From Adhaeribacter arboris (GTDB taxonomy: Bacteria; Bacteroidota; Bacteroidia; Cytophagales; Hymenobacteraceae), in assembly GCF_003023845.1 (NCBI RefSeq), contig NZ_PYFT01000001.1, forward strand, positions 1,488,001 through 1,552,000: a stretch of 64,000 bases of DNA. Direction: 5' to 3'. Both the position numbers and the translations under genes were made by a program. Of the stretch, positions 54,935 to 63,180 are shown piece by piece. Numbering within the stretch: the stretch's first letter is position 1; the number at the start of each line of letters is the position of its first letter. The notes below the pieces were generated by a model. It was given only the letters and a program-made list of their open reading frames with translations, was not told the DNA's origin and did no database searches.

Positions 54935-57137
54935 TTAAGGTAAGGCAAAAGCCACGTATTTACCTCCGGCTTTTAACCCTCGGGCGCCTCCGGCGGCAAT
55001 TACCACGTATTGTTTGCCATTTACCAGGTAGGTAATGGGTGTAGCAAAGCCACCGGCCGGTAATTGGTATTCCCATACTACCTCCCCGGTTTTCTTGTTA
55101 AAAGCCCGGATTTTCTCGTCGCGGGTGGCGGCAATAAATACCAAACCTCCGGCCGTGGCTACTGGTCCGCCATAACTTTCGGTGCCGGTTATCGGGATAC
55201 CTTTTTTCGTTAATTCCGGGTATTCGCCTAAAGGTACCCGCCACAAATACTCGCCGGTATTTAAATCAATGGCGTTGAGCGTACCCCAAGGAGGTTTAAT
55301 GGCCGGATACCCGTTCTGATCGGTAAATTTCTTCCAAACTTTATTTACGTAGCGCGGCACGTACGGAAAGCTTTCCTTTTTTGCTGTTTCCGAAGGACCG
55401 GTTTCGCTGTGTTCGCTTTCAGCTTTGTCGGCGGCGGTTTCGGTGTTTAATAAATAACGCACAATCGCCGCGCGATTTTCCTTTGGTATATGCTCGAAAG
55501 CCGGCATCCGGCCGCTGCCTTTGGCCAGAATAGCCATAATACCTTCCGCATTATTTCTTTTACCAATATCTACCAGGTTGGGAAAATCCGAGCCGCTGCC
55601 TTTTCTGTCCTTGCCGTGGCAAACGGCGCAATTCGCCAGGTACAAACCGTTTCCTTTCGACAGGGAAGCCATTTCCTTATTTCTTTCTTCCTGCGACACC
55701 ATTTGCAATATCCAGGGATCGTCATTGGCATTTTGGTACAAAATACCATCCGGATCAATGGAGTTGCCGCCCCATTCCGCGCCACCACTGTACCCGAACA
55801 AAATAGTGCCTTTTATCACTGGGCGGGGTAAACTTATGATCAGTGGGCATTTCTGCGAAGCGTTCTTTTACGTAGGCGTAGGCTTCCGGGGAGATATTCG
55901 TGATATCGGCTTCGGTAAAAACCTGGTGGGCAAAAGGCGCCGGTTTTAACGGAAACTTCTGAGTAGGGTAAGGGTGCTCACCGGGTAAAGCCGGCGAAGT
56001 AGGCACCGGCCGTTCTTCTACCGGAAACAAAGATTTACCGGTATCGCGGTCTAATACGTATACCAGTCCGTCTTTCGTAGCTTGCACCACTGCCTCTACT
56101 TTTTTACCCTTATGCTTTAAGGTAGTTAAATTAGGCGGCGACGGATGATCACGGTCCCATAAATCGTGGTGAATGGTTTGATAGTGCCATTTTCTTTGTC
56201 CGGTTTCAGCATCCAGGGCCATAATACAGGTGGCAAATAAGTTTTCGCCTTCGCGTTCACCCCCGTAAAAATCAGAGGCTGGCGAACCGGTTCCAAAGTA
56301 AACCGTACCTCTTTTTTCGTCGAGCACCAGGCCGCTCCAGTTGTTGGCGGCCCCTATGTATTTATAAGCATTGGGCGGCCAGGTTTCGTAGCCATATTCG
56401 CCGGGTTGCGGCACCGTATGGAAAACCCACTTTAATTGGCCGGTAATAATATCAAAAGCCCGGATGTGACCTGGTGCCGCATCGCCCGATTCGGATACGC
56501 TGGAACCCATTACGATGGTATTTTTGTACACTACTCCTGGCGTGGAAGCCGTTACCGATAATTTACTCACATCGTGGTCCAAATTGGTTTGAAGCCCTTC
56601 GTGTAAATCAACGGTGCCGTTCTTGCCAAAGCTTTCTATTTTTTGACCGGTTTTAGCATTAATGGCGTACAAACTGGAACCCACCGAATACAAAATTCGC
56701 TGATCGTCGCCGTTTTCCCAATAGCAAACTCCCCGGTTCGTATTAAATTTGGTGTCTTCTTTTAAAGGCTCAAATAGCCAGAGCTGCTCCCCGGTGCCGG
56801 CTTTCAGGGCAAAAAGTTTAAGTTCGGAAGTAGTGCCGTACAGAACTCCCTTTACTACTATGGGCTGACATTGAATAGCTTTTGGCCGCTGGGGTTTGGG
56901 ATTATTTGGGGCCGGTTTTTCGGCAGTATCGTACATCCAGGCTACCTGCAGATTTTTTACATTATCCAGATTAATCTGGCTCAAAGACGAGTAGCGGTTA
57001 CCGGCTTTATTGCCGCCGTAAGTAGGATAATCTACTTCTTTTTGATTCGTAACAGCATTACTTTTTTCGCGACTGGGATTCAAACAGCTTCCTAAAAATA
57101 ACAAGCCTACGGCTAAAAACTTAATTGGATACTTCAT
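54935..57137 (-). pseudogene. PQQ-dependent sugar dehydrogenase with cytochrome c domain, frameshifted
   Basis: Starts at ATG 57137 with a lipoprotein leader ('GLLFLGSC'). The quinoprotein propeller part ('NRYSSLSQINLDNVKNLQVAWMYDT', 'YFGTGSPASDFYGGEREGENLFATCIMALD') runs to 'FTPPSDK', where the frame breaks at an A4 stretch (55811-55814 on the plus strand). Removing one base would join it to 'GTILFGYSGGAEWGGNSIDPDG', giving about 733 residues. A cytochrome c domain ('CAVCHGKDRKGSG', CxxCH) lies between propeller segments. The family oxidises aldoses to lactones/aldonates in the periplasm and passes electrons to the respiratory chain. As sequenced, the product is truncated. Confidence 0.82.
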
Positions 57138-57589
57138 TGAGTAAGTTTAGCTTTGTTATAGTTGATAAAATTATAAATGTAGAAAGTTGAAACAATTTCA
57201 GGGTTGAATATATCAAGTATTCAAACTTTAAAAATAAGAAAAATTAACGTCCGCTTTTTTAAAAAACTCTATTTTGAAAGAATTAATATTTTGGCAGATT
57301 TTACATTTCTGAATGTCTTTGCGGCAAAACTGTTACCTATACGGCTGGTTTTGATGTTCCTGTGCTCGGGTAATTTCAAAAAATTTCACCTTGCGTTTTA
57401 AAATTTTCTTTTTTAACTAGGAAATCTTTTTAACCAAGTACCAAGGTCATGAAAGGGAGTTATCTTTAATTAGTCACTACTTAACCCCTTAAGTCTTTCT
57501 TTTTCAAGATCCTTAAAAAGGAGCACGCCAGAATCAGGCAAGCCGGATTTTTGAATTTATATTGTATTCATGCTCAAATGCCTTCTATA
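57138..57589. other. Divergent intergenic region, no gene seen
   Basis: About 450 AT-rich bases between two divergent dehydrogenase genes. A 65-codon frame at 57204-57401 is present but looks like a chance frame. No exact promoter element is assigned. Confidence 0.4.
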
Positions 57590-59464
57590 ATGCGGATAAA
57601 CCAATTAGTACCTAAATTTATCTTGTCCAGAAAAACACGGCGGCCCCAAACTTATATTGGTTTACTGCTTTTTAGTGGAGTTATTGCTTTTCAAGGGTGC
57701 GTAAGCGGAAAAAATAAGGAAAATCAACCAGTCCGTACGAACCAACAAACCAGCGCCAATAACCCGGTTTTCCCGGCAAACCACTCCGGAAATACCGGAG
57801 CTAGTGCCTCTAAAAATCCCTATTCCACCGACGAACATGATATCATACACGGCAAGCAGCTTTTTCAATCGAACTGTACGGCCTGCCATAACTTTGAGCA
57901 GAAAGGCATTGGGCCTAATTTAGCCGGGGTAACTACCCGCGATACGCCCGAATGGCTGACCAAATTTGTCCGTAATGCCCCGGAGGTAATTAAGTCCGGC
58001 GATGCCAAGGCGATTAAGCTTTATGAAGAATACAAGCAAATGATGCCGCCCTTTACCGCTTTTACTCCGGGGGAGGTGCAATCCATTCTGGCTTATTTAC
58101 ATGCGCAGCAACCTGCCTCGGCCATAGACGAAAACACCGCTAAACTAGGACCTCCCCTATCCGACCCTATTCCTACCAAAATTCCAAAATCGGAACTGCT
58201 TCTTAGCCTGGAATCAATTACTACCGCCCCGGCTACCGCCGAAAAAATACCCTTGGCCCGCATTAATACCATGGTGGTTTTACCGGGTAAAAAGAACCGG
58301 GTTTTTATTCAGGATTTACGCGGAATACTCTACGAAATGGAAGGTAAAAACCTGCGGCAATACCTGGATATGAGTAAGGAACGGCCGGCTTTTATTTCAA
58401 CTCCCGGTTTAGCCACCGGTCTTGGCAGCTACGCTTTTCACCCGGAATTTTATAAAAACGGTTTTTTTTATACCACCCACACCGAAAAGGCGAACACCGC
58501 GCCCGCCGATTTTGCTTACGCCGATTCCATTAAAGTTGCTTTGCAATGGGTGCTTACCGAATGGAAATTGCCTGATCCCCATGCCTCGGTTTTTTCCGGA
58601 AAAGGCCGGGAATTATTGCGGGTAAACATGGTGAACCAAATTCACGGGGTGCAAGAGATTACTTTTAATCCATTCGCCAAACCAAGTTCCCCGGATTACG
58701 GCTTATTATATATTGGTGTAGGTGATGGCGGGGCGGCGGAGCAGAAGTATTCTTTTTTATGTAATTCGAATAAAACGGTTTGGAGTACTGTTCTCCGGAT
58801 TGATCCCCGGGGCAACAACAGTAAAAACGGACATTACGGCATTCCGGCTATTAACCCATTTGCCCAGGATAAGGACCCCGAAACATTAGGTGAAATTTTT
58901 GCCACCGGTTTTCGCAACCCTAACCGGATTTACTGGGCGCCGGATGGTAAAATGCTGATTTCGGATATTGGCTTAACCAACATTGAAGAATTAAACATTG
59001 GCAAAGCCGGCGCTAATTACGGTTGGCCCGCCCGCGAGGGCACTTTCTTACTCAATTATCAGGGTAAAATGGACAAAGTTTATGCTTTACCCGCCGACGA
59101 TGCCCAGTATAATTATACCTACCCGGTAGTTCAGTTTGACCACGACGAAGGCAATGCTTTTTCGGCTGGCTTTGTGTACAATGGTTCTATTCCTTTACTC
59201 AAAAACAAATACATTTTTGGTGATATCGTGAGTGGCCGCGTGTTTTTCGTAGAGAACAATCAGTTAAAATTAGGACAACAAGCTCCTATCCAGGAGTTCA
59301 CGCTGCAAATGGATGGTACTACTTCTACTTTCCAAACCATTACCGGCAATAAAAAAACCGATTTGCGATTTGGTATGGGACTTCAGAACGAATTGTATCT
59401 CTATACCAAAACCGATGGTAAGATTTACCGGGTAAATAACTGCTTGCCGAACAAAAAAATTTAA
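57590..59464 (+). CDS. Cytochrome c / PQQ-dependent sugar dehydrogenase (GSDH-type) lipoprotein
   Basis: About 624 residues from ATG 57590 (MRINQLVPKF); ATG 57578 is an alternative. The leader ends 'GVIAFQGC', a lipobox. A cytochrome c domain (CTACH, about residue 98 of this start) with 'GIGPNLAGV' and 'MPPFTAFTPGEVQSILAYL' is followed by a glucose/sorbosone dehydrogenase propeller ('VVLPGKKNRVFIQDL', 'HGVQEITFNPF', 'LYIGVGDGG', 'GEIFATGFRNPNRI'). It oxidises sugars outside the cytoplasm. It is divergent from the other PQQ dehydrogenase. Confidence 0.85.
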   Translation: MRINQLVPKFILSRKTRRPQTYIGLLLFSGVIAFQGCVSGKNKENQPVRTNQQTSANNPVFPANHSGNTGASASKNPYSTDEHDIIHGKQLFQSNCTACHNFEQKGIGPNLAGVTTRDTPEWLTKFVRNAPEVIKSGDAKAIKLYEEYKQMMPPFTAFTPGEVQSILAYLHAQQPASAIDENTAKLGPPLSDPIPTKIPKSELLLSLESITTAPATAEKIPLARINTMVVLPGKKNRVFIQDLRGILYEMEGKNLRQYLDMSKERPAFISTPGLATGLGSYAFHPEFYKNGFFYTTHTEKANTAPADFAYADSIKVALQWVLTEWKLPDPHASVFSGKGRELLRVNMVNQIHGVQEITFNPFAKPSSPDYGLLYIGVGDGGAAEQKYSFLCNSNKTVWSTVLRIDPRGNNSKNGHYGIPAINPFAQDKDPETLGEIFATGFRNPNRIYWAPDGKMLISDIGLTNIEELNIGKAGANYGWPAREGTFLLNYQGKMDKVYALPADDAQYNYTYPVVQFDHDEGNAFSAGFVYNGSIPLLKNKYIFGDIVSGRVFFVENNQLKLGQQAPIQEFTLQMDGTTSTFQTITGNKKTDLRFGMGLQNELYLYTKTDGKIYRVNNCLPNKKI

Positions 59465-59571
59465 ACTTCAGGTCATTGTTCATTTGCCGGCCGGTGAAAA
59501 TAAATTCTTTAAACCGTTTTAACTAACTTTTGTGAAATCAGGAATTAGTGTAAACCATACTCCTTATCTGA

Positions 59572-60954
59572 ATGATTCAAACCAAAAAAGAATTACAAGC
59601 AGCTGATCTGCAACCTTTATTGCAAAAATTCTGGGAGCTTTCCGGAGAAAAGATCAAAAGCATTGCGCAAAATTACGATACCCGCCAAGGTTCGCCGGTT
59701 TTTACGGTAAAAGGCCAGTACACTACCCGCGGCTGGACGGAATGGACCCAGGGATTTCAATTCGGCTCGGCCATTCTGCAGTTTGATGCTACCGGTGAAC
59801 AGAATTTTTTAGAATTTGGCCGAAACAAAACGGTTGAAGTAATGGCGCCGCACGTGAGCCATATGGGCGTGCACGACCATGGATTTAACAACGTAAGCAC
59901 CTACGGCAATTTGCTGCGGTTAATGCAGGAAGGTAAAACGGCGTTTAACCAATGGGAAAAGAATTTCTATGAACTAGCCCTCAAAATTTCCGGGGCGGTA
60001 CAAGCCAGTCGCTGGACTACTACTAAATCCGGAGGCTTTATTCATTCCTTTAACGGTCCGCATTCTTTATTTGTCGATACTATTCGTTCCTGCCGGGCTT
60101 TAATGGTCAGTCACCGGTTAGGGCATGTGCTGCAAGGCGAGAACGATGTAAAAATAAATTTACTCGAACGCGCTTTGTTGCACTGTCAGGCTACGGCGCA
60201 GTTTTCTGTTTATTACGGTGAAGGCCGCGACTCGTATGATATTTGGGGCCGAACAGCGCACGAGAGTATTTTTAATACCAAAGATGGCAATTACCGGGCG
60301 CCCAATTCGCAGCAGGGTTACACCGGTTTTAGTACCTGGACCCGCGGTTTAGCCTGGGCGATGTGCGGTTTTGCCGAAGAATTGGAATTTATACAAACAA
60401 TAGCGGACGAAGAATTAGCCCGATTTGGTGGCCGAAAAGAAATAGAAGCTTTTATGCTGAAAGCGGGCCAAGCTACCTGCGATTTTTATATTGAACATAC
60501 TCCAATGGACGGCATTCCTTACTGGGATACCGGCGCGCCTAACTTACCTAAATTAGGCAACTACCTCAACCGTGCGGCCGATCCTTTTAATAACCAGGAA
60601 CCTGTTGATGCTTCGGCGGCGGCCATTGGGGCGCAAGGATTATTACGCCTGGGGAGATTTTTACAAGAAAAAGGCGAAACAGAAAACGGAAATAAATACT
60701 GGCAAACCGGTTTAACGGTAATTCAAACTTTATTGCAGGAACCTTATCTCAGCACTAATCCCAACCACCAGGGGATTTTATTACACTCGGTTTACCATTG
60801 GCCCAACGGCTGGGATTACGTTCCCGAAGGCAGCTCTATTCCTCTGGGTGAATCCAGTATGTGGGGCGATTATCATATCCGGGAAGTAGCGCTTTATTTG
60901 CAAAAAGTTATTAACAACGAGCCTTATTACACCTTTTATAACGGCGTAAAATAA
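59572..60954 (+). CDS. GH88-like (alpha/alpha)6 glycoside hydrolase
   Basis: 460 residues with no signal peptide. An (alpha/alpha)6 barrel is suggested by 'YTTRGWTEWTQGFQFGSAILQFD', 'GYTGFSTWTRGLAWAMCGFAEEL', 'DGIPYWDTGAP', 'VDASAAAIGAQGLLRL' and the C-terminal 'ESSMWGDYHIREVAL', as in unsaturated glucuronyl hydrolases of GH88. Those release the unsaturated uronic acid left by polysaccharide lyases. Here an 'HDHGFNN' segment is present. It overlaps the next gene by one base (TAATG), so translation is coupled. Confidence 0.75.
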   Translation: MIQTKKELQAADLQPLLQKFWELSGEKIKSIAQNYDTRQGSPVFTVKGQYTTRGWTEWTQGFQFGSAILQFDATGEQNFLEFGRNKTVEVMAPHVSHMGVHDHGFNNVSTYGNLLRLMQEGKTAFNQWEKNFYELALKISGAVQASRWTTTKSGGFIHSFNGPHSLFVDTIRSCRALMVSHRLGHVLQGENDVKINLLERALLHCQATAQFSVYYGEGRDSYDIWGRTAHESIFNTKDGNYRAPNSQQGYTGFSTWTRGLAWAMCGFAEELEFIQTIADEELARFGGRKEIEAFMLKAGQATCDFYIEHTPMDGIPYWDTGAPNLPKLGNYLNRAADPFNNQEPVDASAAAIGAQGLLRLGRFLQEKGETENGNKYWQTGLTVIQTLLQEPYLSTNPNHQGILLHSVYHWPNGWDYVPEGSSIPLGESSMWGDYHIREVALYLQKVINNEPYYTFYNGVK

Positions 60955-61784
60955 TGGCAAAAGATTTAACTGATTTTAGCCGCTTGTGCGTGCATACCAT
61001 TACTACTAAGCCGTGGCCCATCGAGAAAGCGGCCCAGGAATTTTCGGCAGCGGATATAGGTGGCATTACGGTGTGGCGCGATGCTTTAACGGGTAGAAAT
61101 ATCAGGCAAACCGGCAACATGCTCCGCGACTTAAACCTGGAAGTGGTGTCGTTGTGCCGGGGTGGCTTTTTCCCGGCTCTTTCTGCTAACGCCCGCCAAG
61201 CCGCCATTGCAGATAATTTAAAAGCCATCGACGAAGCCGAAGCTTTAGGCGCCCCCATGGTAGTATTGGTATGCGGCTCGGCTCCCGGTCAATCATTAGT
61301 TGAATCCCGGAAACAAATTCAGGACGGAATGGCGGCTTGTTTATCCCATGCGGCCTCGGCCGGAGTAAAATTAACCATCGAACCGCTTCATCCCATGTAC
61401 GCCGGCGACCGCTCGGCGGTAAATACCTTAGCTCAAGCCAACGACATGGCCGAAGCAATAAACTCTCCGCATGTTGGTATAGCCGTGGATGTGTATCATT
61501 TGTGGTGGGACCCAGATTTGGAAAACCAGATTAAACGCTGCGGTAAAAACGGTAACTTATCGGCTTTTCATCTCTGCGACTGGAAAACACCAACTTTGGA
61601 TATGCTAAACGACCGGGGTTTAATGGGCGAAGGCTGTATTAACCTCAAGCAAATTCGCGGCTGGGTAGAAGAAACGGGTTTTAGCGGTTTTAACGAAGTC
61701 GAAATTTTCTCGAACATTTACTGGCAGCAAGACCAGCACCAGTTTTTAAAAAAGATAAAAGAAGCTTACCTGAAGAATTCGTGA
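60954..61784 (+). CDS. Sugar phosphate isomerase/epimerase-family TIM barrel protein
   Basis: 276 residues of the xylose-isomerase-like TIM barrel. Likely metal ligands are Glu in 'LTIEPLHP', Asp/His in 'VDVYHLWW', His in 'AFHLCDW' and Glu in 'FNEVEIFS'. No signal peptide. The start overlaps the stop of the GH88-like gene by one base. It probably acts on the sugar product of that hydrolase; substrate unknown. Confidence 0.8.
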   Translation: MAKDLTDFSRLCVHTITTKPWPIEKAAQEFSAADIGGITVWRDALTGRNIRQTGNMLRDLNLEVVSLCRGGFFPALSANARQAAIADNLKAIDEAEALGAPMVVLVCGSAPGQSLVESRKQIQDGMAACLSHAASAGVKLTIEPLHPMYAGDRSAVNTLAQANDMAEAINSPHVGIAVDVYHLWWDPDLENQIKRCGKNGNLSAFHLCDWKTPTLDMLNDRGLMGEGCINLKQIRGWVEETGFSGFNEVEIFSNIYWQQDQHQFLKKIKEAYLKNS

Positions 61785-61951
61785 GCTAAGGAAAAATCTA
61801 CAGACATATTTTAGAAACGTAGAAATTAATGTTTTGCCATTCAGAAAAAACCTTATCAGTTAATAGTAATAAGCTTACTTCAGAAGTACAATATTTAAAT
61901 CGAATATATTTACAATCAATTCACTAGGAGGTAGCATTTAAATAAAAAATA

Positions 61952-62245
61952 AATGAAATACATTAGGCTAGAGAAATCCTTGAACTTCAAGAAAAATTAA
62001 ATTTTCCGAAAACTTCTTCCAGAACCTTATTAGAGGAAGATAATTGGTCATTTATGATTAAACTTCATGCTTTGATTGAAGCTGCCTGTGGTTCTTTATT
62101 ACTCTATTATCTTGACGAACCTGGTCTAAAGTATATTATTTCCAGACTTGAACTTAGTAAGAAGACTAACGGGAAAATAGCATGCTTGTCAAATAAATCC
62201 AGGGGCGCAACAAGTTTCCTGCTGAATGACAATATATTTTATTAA
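61952..62245 (+). pseudogene. Truncated, frameshifted small conserved gene
   Basis: An ATG at 61952 (MKYIRL) soon runs out of frame, while an overlapping frame from 61967, which lacks a start, reads 'REILELQEKLNFPKTSSRTLL', then 'EEDNWSFMIKLHALIEAACG', then 'YIISRLELSKKTNGKIA', and diverges after that to stop at 62245. The middle resembles a small conserved hypothetical family that I recall but cannot name. The likely start lies upstream with a 1-base shift, and the C-terminus is lost. Nothing else is seen in 61785-61951. Confidence 0.45.
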
Positions 62246-62283
62246 TTATCTAAATAAATGAGTATTAGGTTTAACAAAAGTAA

Positions 62284-62292
62284 AAACAAACA
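62284..62292. repeat. IS1-type target site duplication, left copy
   Basis: AAACAAACA, identical to 63079-63087, directly abuts the left IS end. Nine bases is the usual length for IS1. Confidence 0.7.
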
Positions 62293-63078
62293 GTTGTGGA
62301 CTACAAAGTATGATGTTTGGCTTTATGTCTATTGCGATAGTCAAACATCAGGTTTAGACTTGCTAAATGGTTTTCCTTCTTTTTGGAGAAGCAGGTTGTT
62401 TTTCTGACGAACCGTCTGTTTCTGGCTCTGATGCAAGTATTCACGCCTTCTATGTTTTTAGTGTAAGCTTTTCCTATCGTGTGCTTTGTCGGGGGGATTA
62501 CCTGAGCAAACGCTTTCCAATGATCAGTACAATATTGTTCTATTTCCACTCCTTTTAGCTTTTTGAGTAGCTGGCGTACTGTTTTAGCGCTTCGGCCGCC
62601 ACAACTATAAGCCAGTACTTCATCTGTTTGGGGACAGTAAGCATACAACAACCAGTATTTTCCTTTCTTGCGCTTTCCGACAAAGCTCCAGACTTCATCG
62701 ATCTGTACGGATCTATAATGCTTTTGGGTTGGTTGAATCTTAAGGGCATTCCCCTGTCGGCACAAGTTGCTTAGCACACACTTTCTACTCACTTCCAGCA
62801 ACTTTTCAATGTCACGAACACCATTATTTCTTTCCAGAAGACGCCGTATCAACCGCTTGGTAGTCGGATCCGCTCCTCTATAGCGATATATTGGCTGAAA
62901 TTGCTTCTGGCAATTACGACATAGAAGGTTCTGAGAACCATTCTTTTTCTTGCCATTTTTTACTACCTTGCTGCTCTGGCAGTGGGGACAGTTTATTTTG
63001 ATCTGAACTTCGAACATTCCATCATCTTAAACACTTCACTGCCTCTTTTTATCCCATCATACTTTCTTTACCACTACC
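62293..63078 (-). mobile_element. IS1-family insertion sequence, intact
   Basis: About 786 bases with terminal inverted repeats at 62293-62315 and 63055-63077/78, matching at 18 of 23 positions (shared inner part AAAGTATGATG). It is flanked by a 9-bp duplication AAACAAACA. It contains one full-length transposase gene on the minus strand whose stop codon falls inside the left repeat. Size, repeats and duplication all fit IS1. Confidence 0.85.
62301..63017 (-). CDS. IS1-family transposase (single-ORF form)
   Basis: 238 residues. The N-terminal InsA-like zinc ribbon (C11xxC14 'CPHCQSSK' and 'CRNCQKQF') and a helix-turn-helix precede the InsB-like catalytic part: 'IDEVWSFVGKRKKGKYWLLYAY', 'YCTDHWKAFAQVI' and 'EGVNTCIRARNRRFVRKT', which provide the DDE acidic residues. 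In Enterobacteria IS1 makes this product by frameshifting between two ORFs; here they are one continuous ORF. It appears intact. Confidence 0.92.
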   Translation of the reverse strand: MFEVQIKINCPHCQSSKVVKNGKKKNGSQNLLCRNCQKQFQPIYRYRGADPTTKRLIRRLLERNNGVRDIEKLLEVSRKCVLSNLCRQGNALKIQPTQKHYRSVQIDEVWSFVGKRKKGKYWLLYAYCPQTDEVLAYSCGGRSAKTVRQLLKKLKGVEIEQYCTDHWKAFAQVIPPTKHTIGKAYTKNIEGVNTCIRARNRRFVRKTTCFSKKKENHLASLNLMFDYRNRHKAKHHTL

Positions 63079-63087
63079 AAACAAACA
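63079..63087. repeat. IS1-type target site duplication, right copy
   Basis: AAACAAACA, identical to the left copy at 62284-62292. Confidence 0.7.
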
Positions 63088-63175
63088 ACTTTCTAACCTT
63101 AAAACCTTAGAACCTTACAACTTTTTAACTTGCAAGCTGCAACTCAAAACTCTAAACTTTTAACTCATAACTTAT
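63088..63175. repeat. Intergenic word tract (single arm)
   Basis: C-rich words of the type AACCTT, CCTTAGAACCTTACAACTTT, AACTTGCAAGCTGCAACT. These resemble the right arms at 8285-8314 and 19087-19117. The IS1 element has inserted at the edge of this tract. No complementary arm is found in the window. Confidence 0.5.
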
Positions 63176-63180
63176 AAATC

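Noticed and set aside
55811-55814. Programmed frameshifting in the PQQ dehydrogenase gene
   Set aside because: The run is only four A residues with no slippery heptamer and no stimulatory hairpin seen.
57204-57401. A 65-codon open frame between the two dehydrogenase genes
   Set aside because: AT-rich, no family, no signal and no neighbour support; likely chance.
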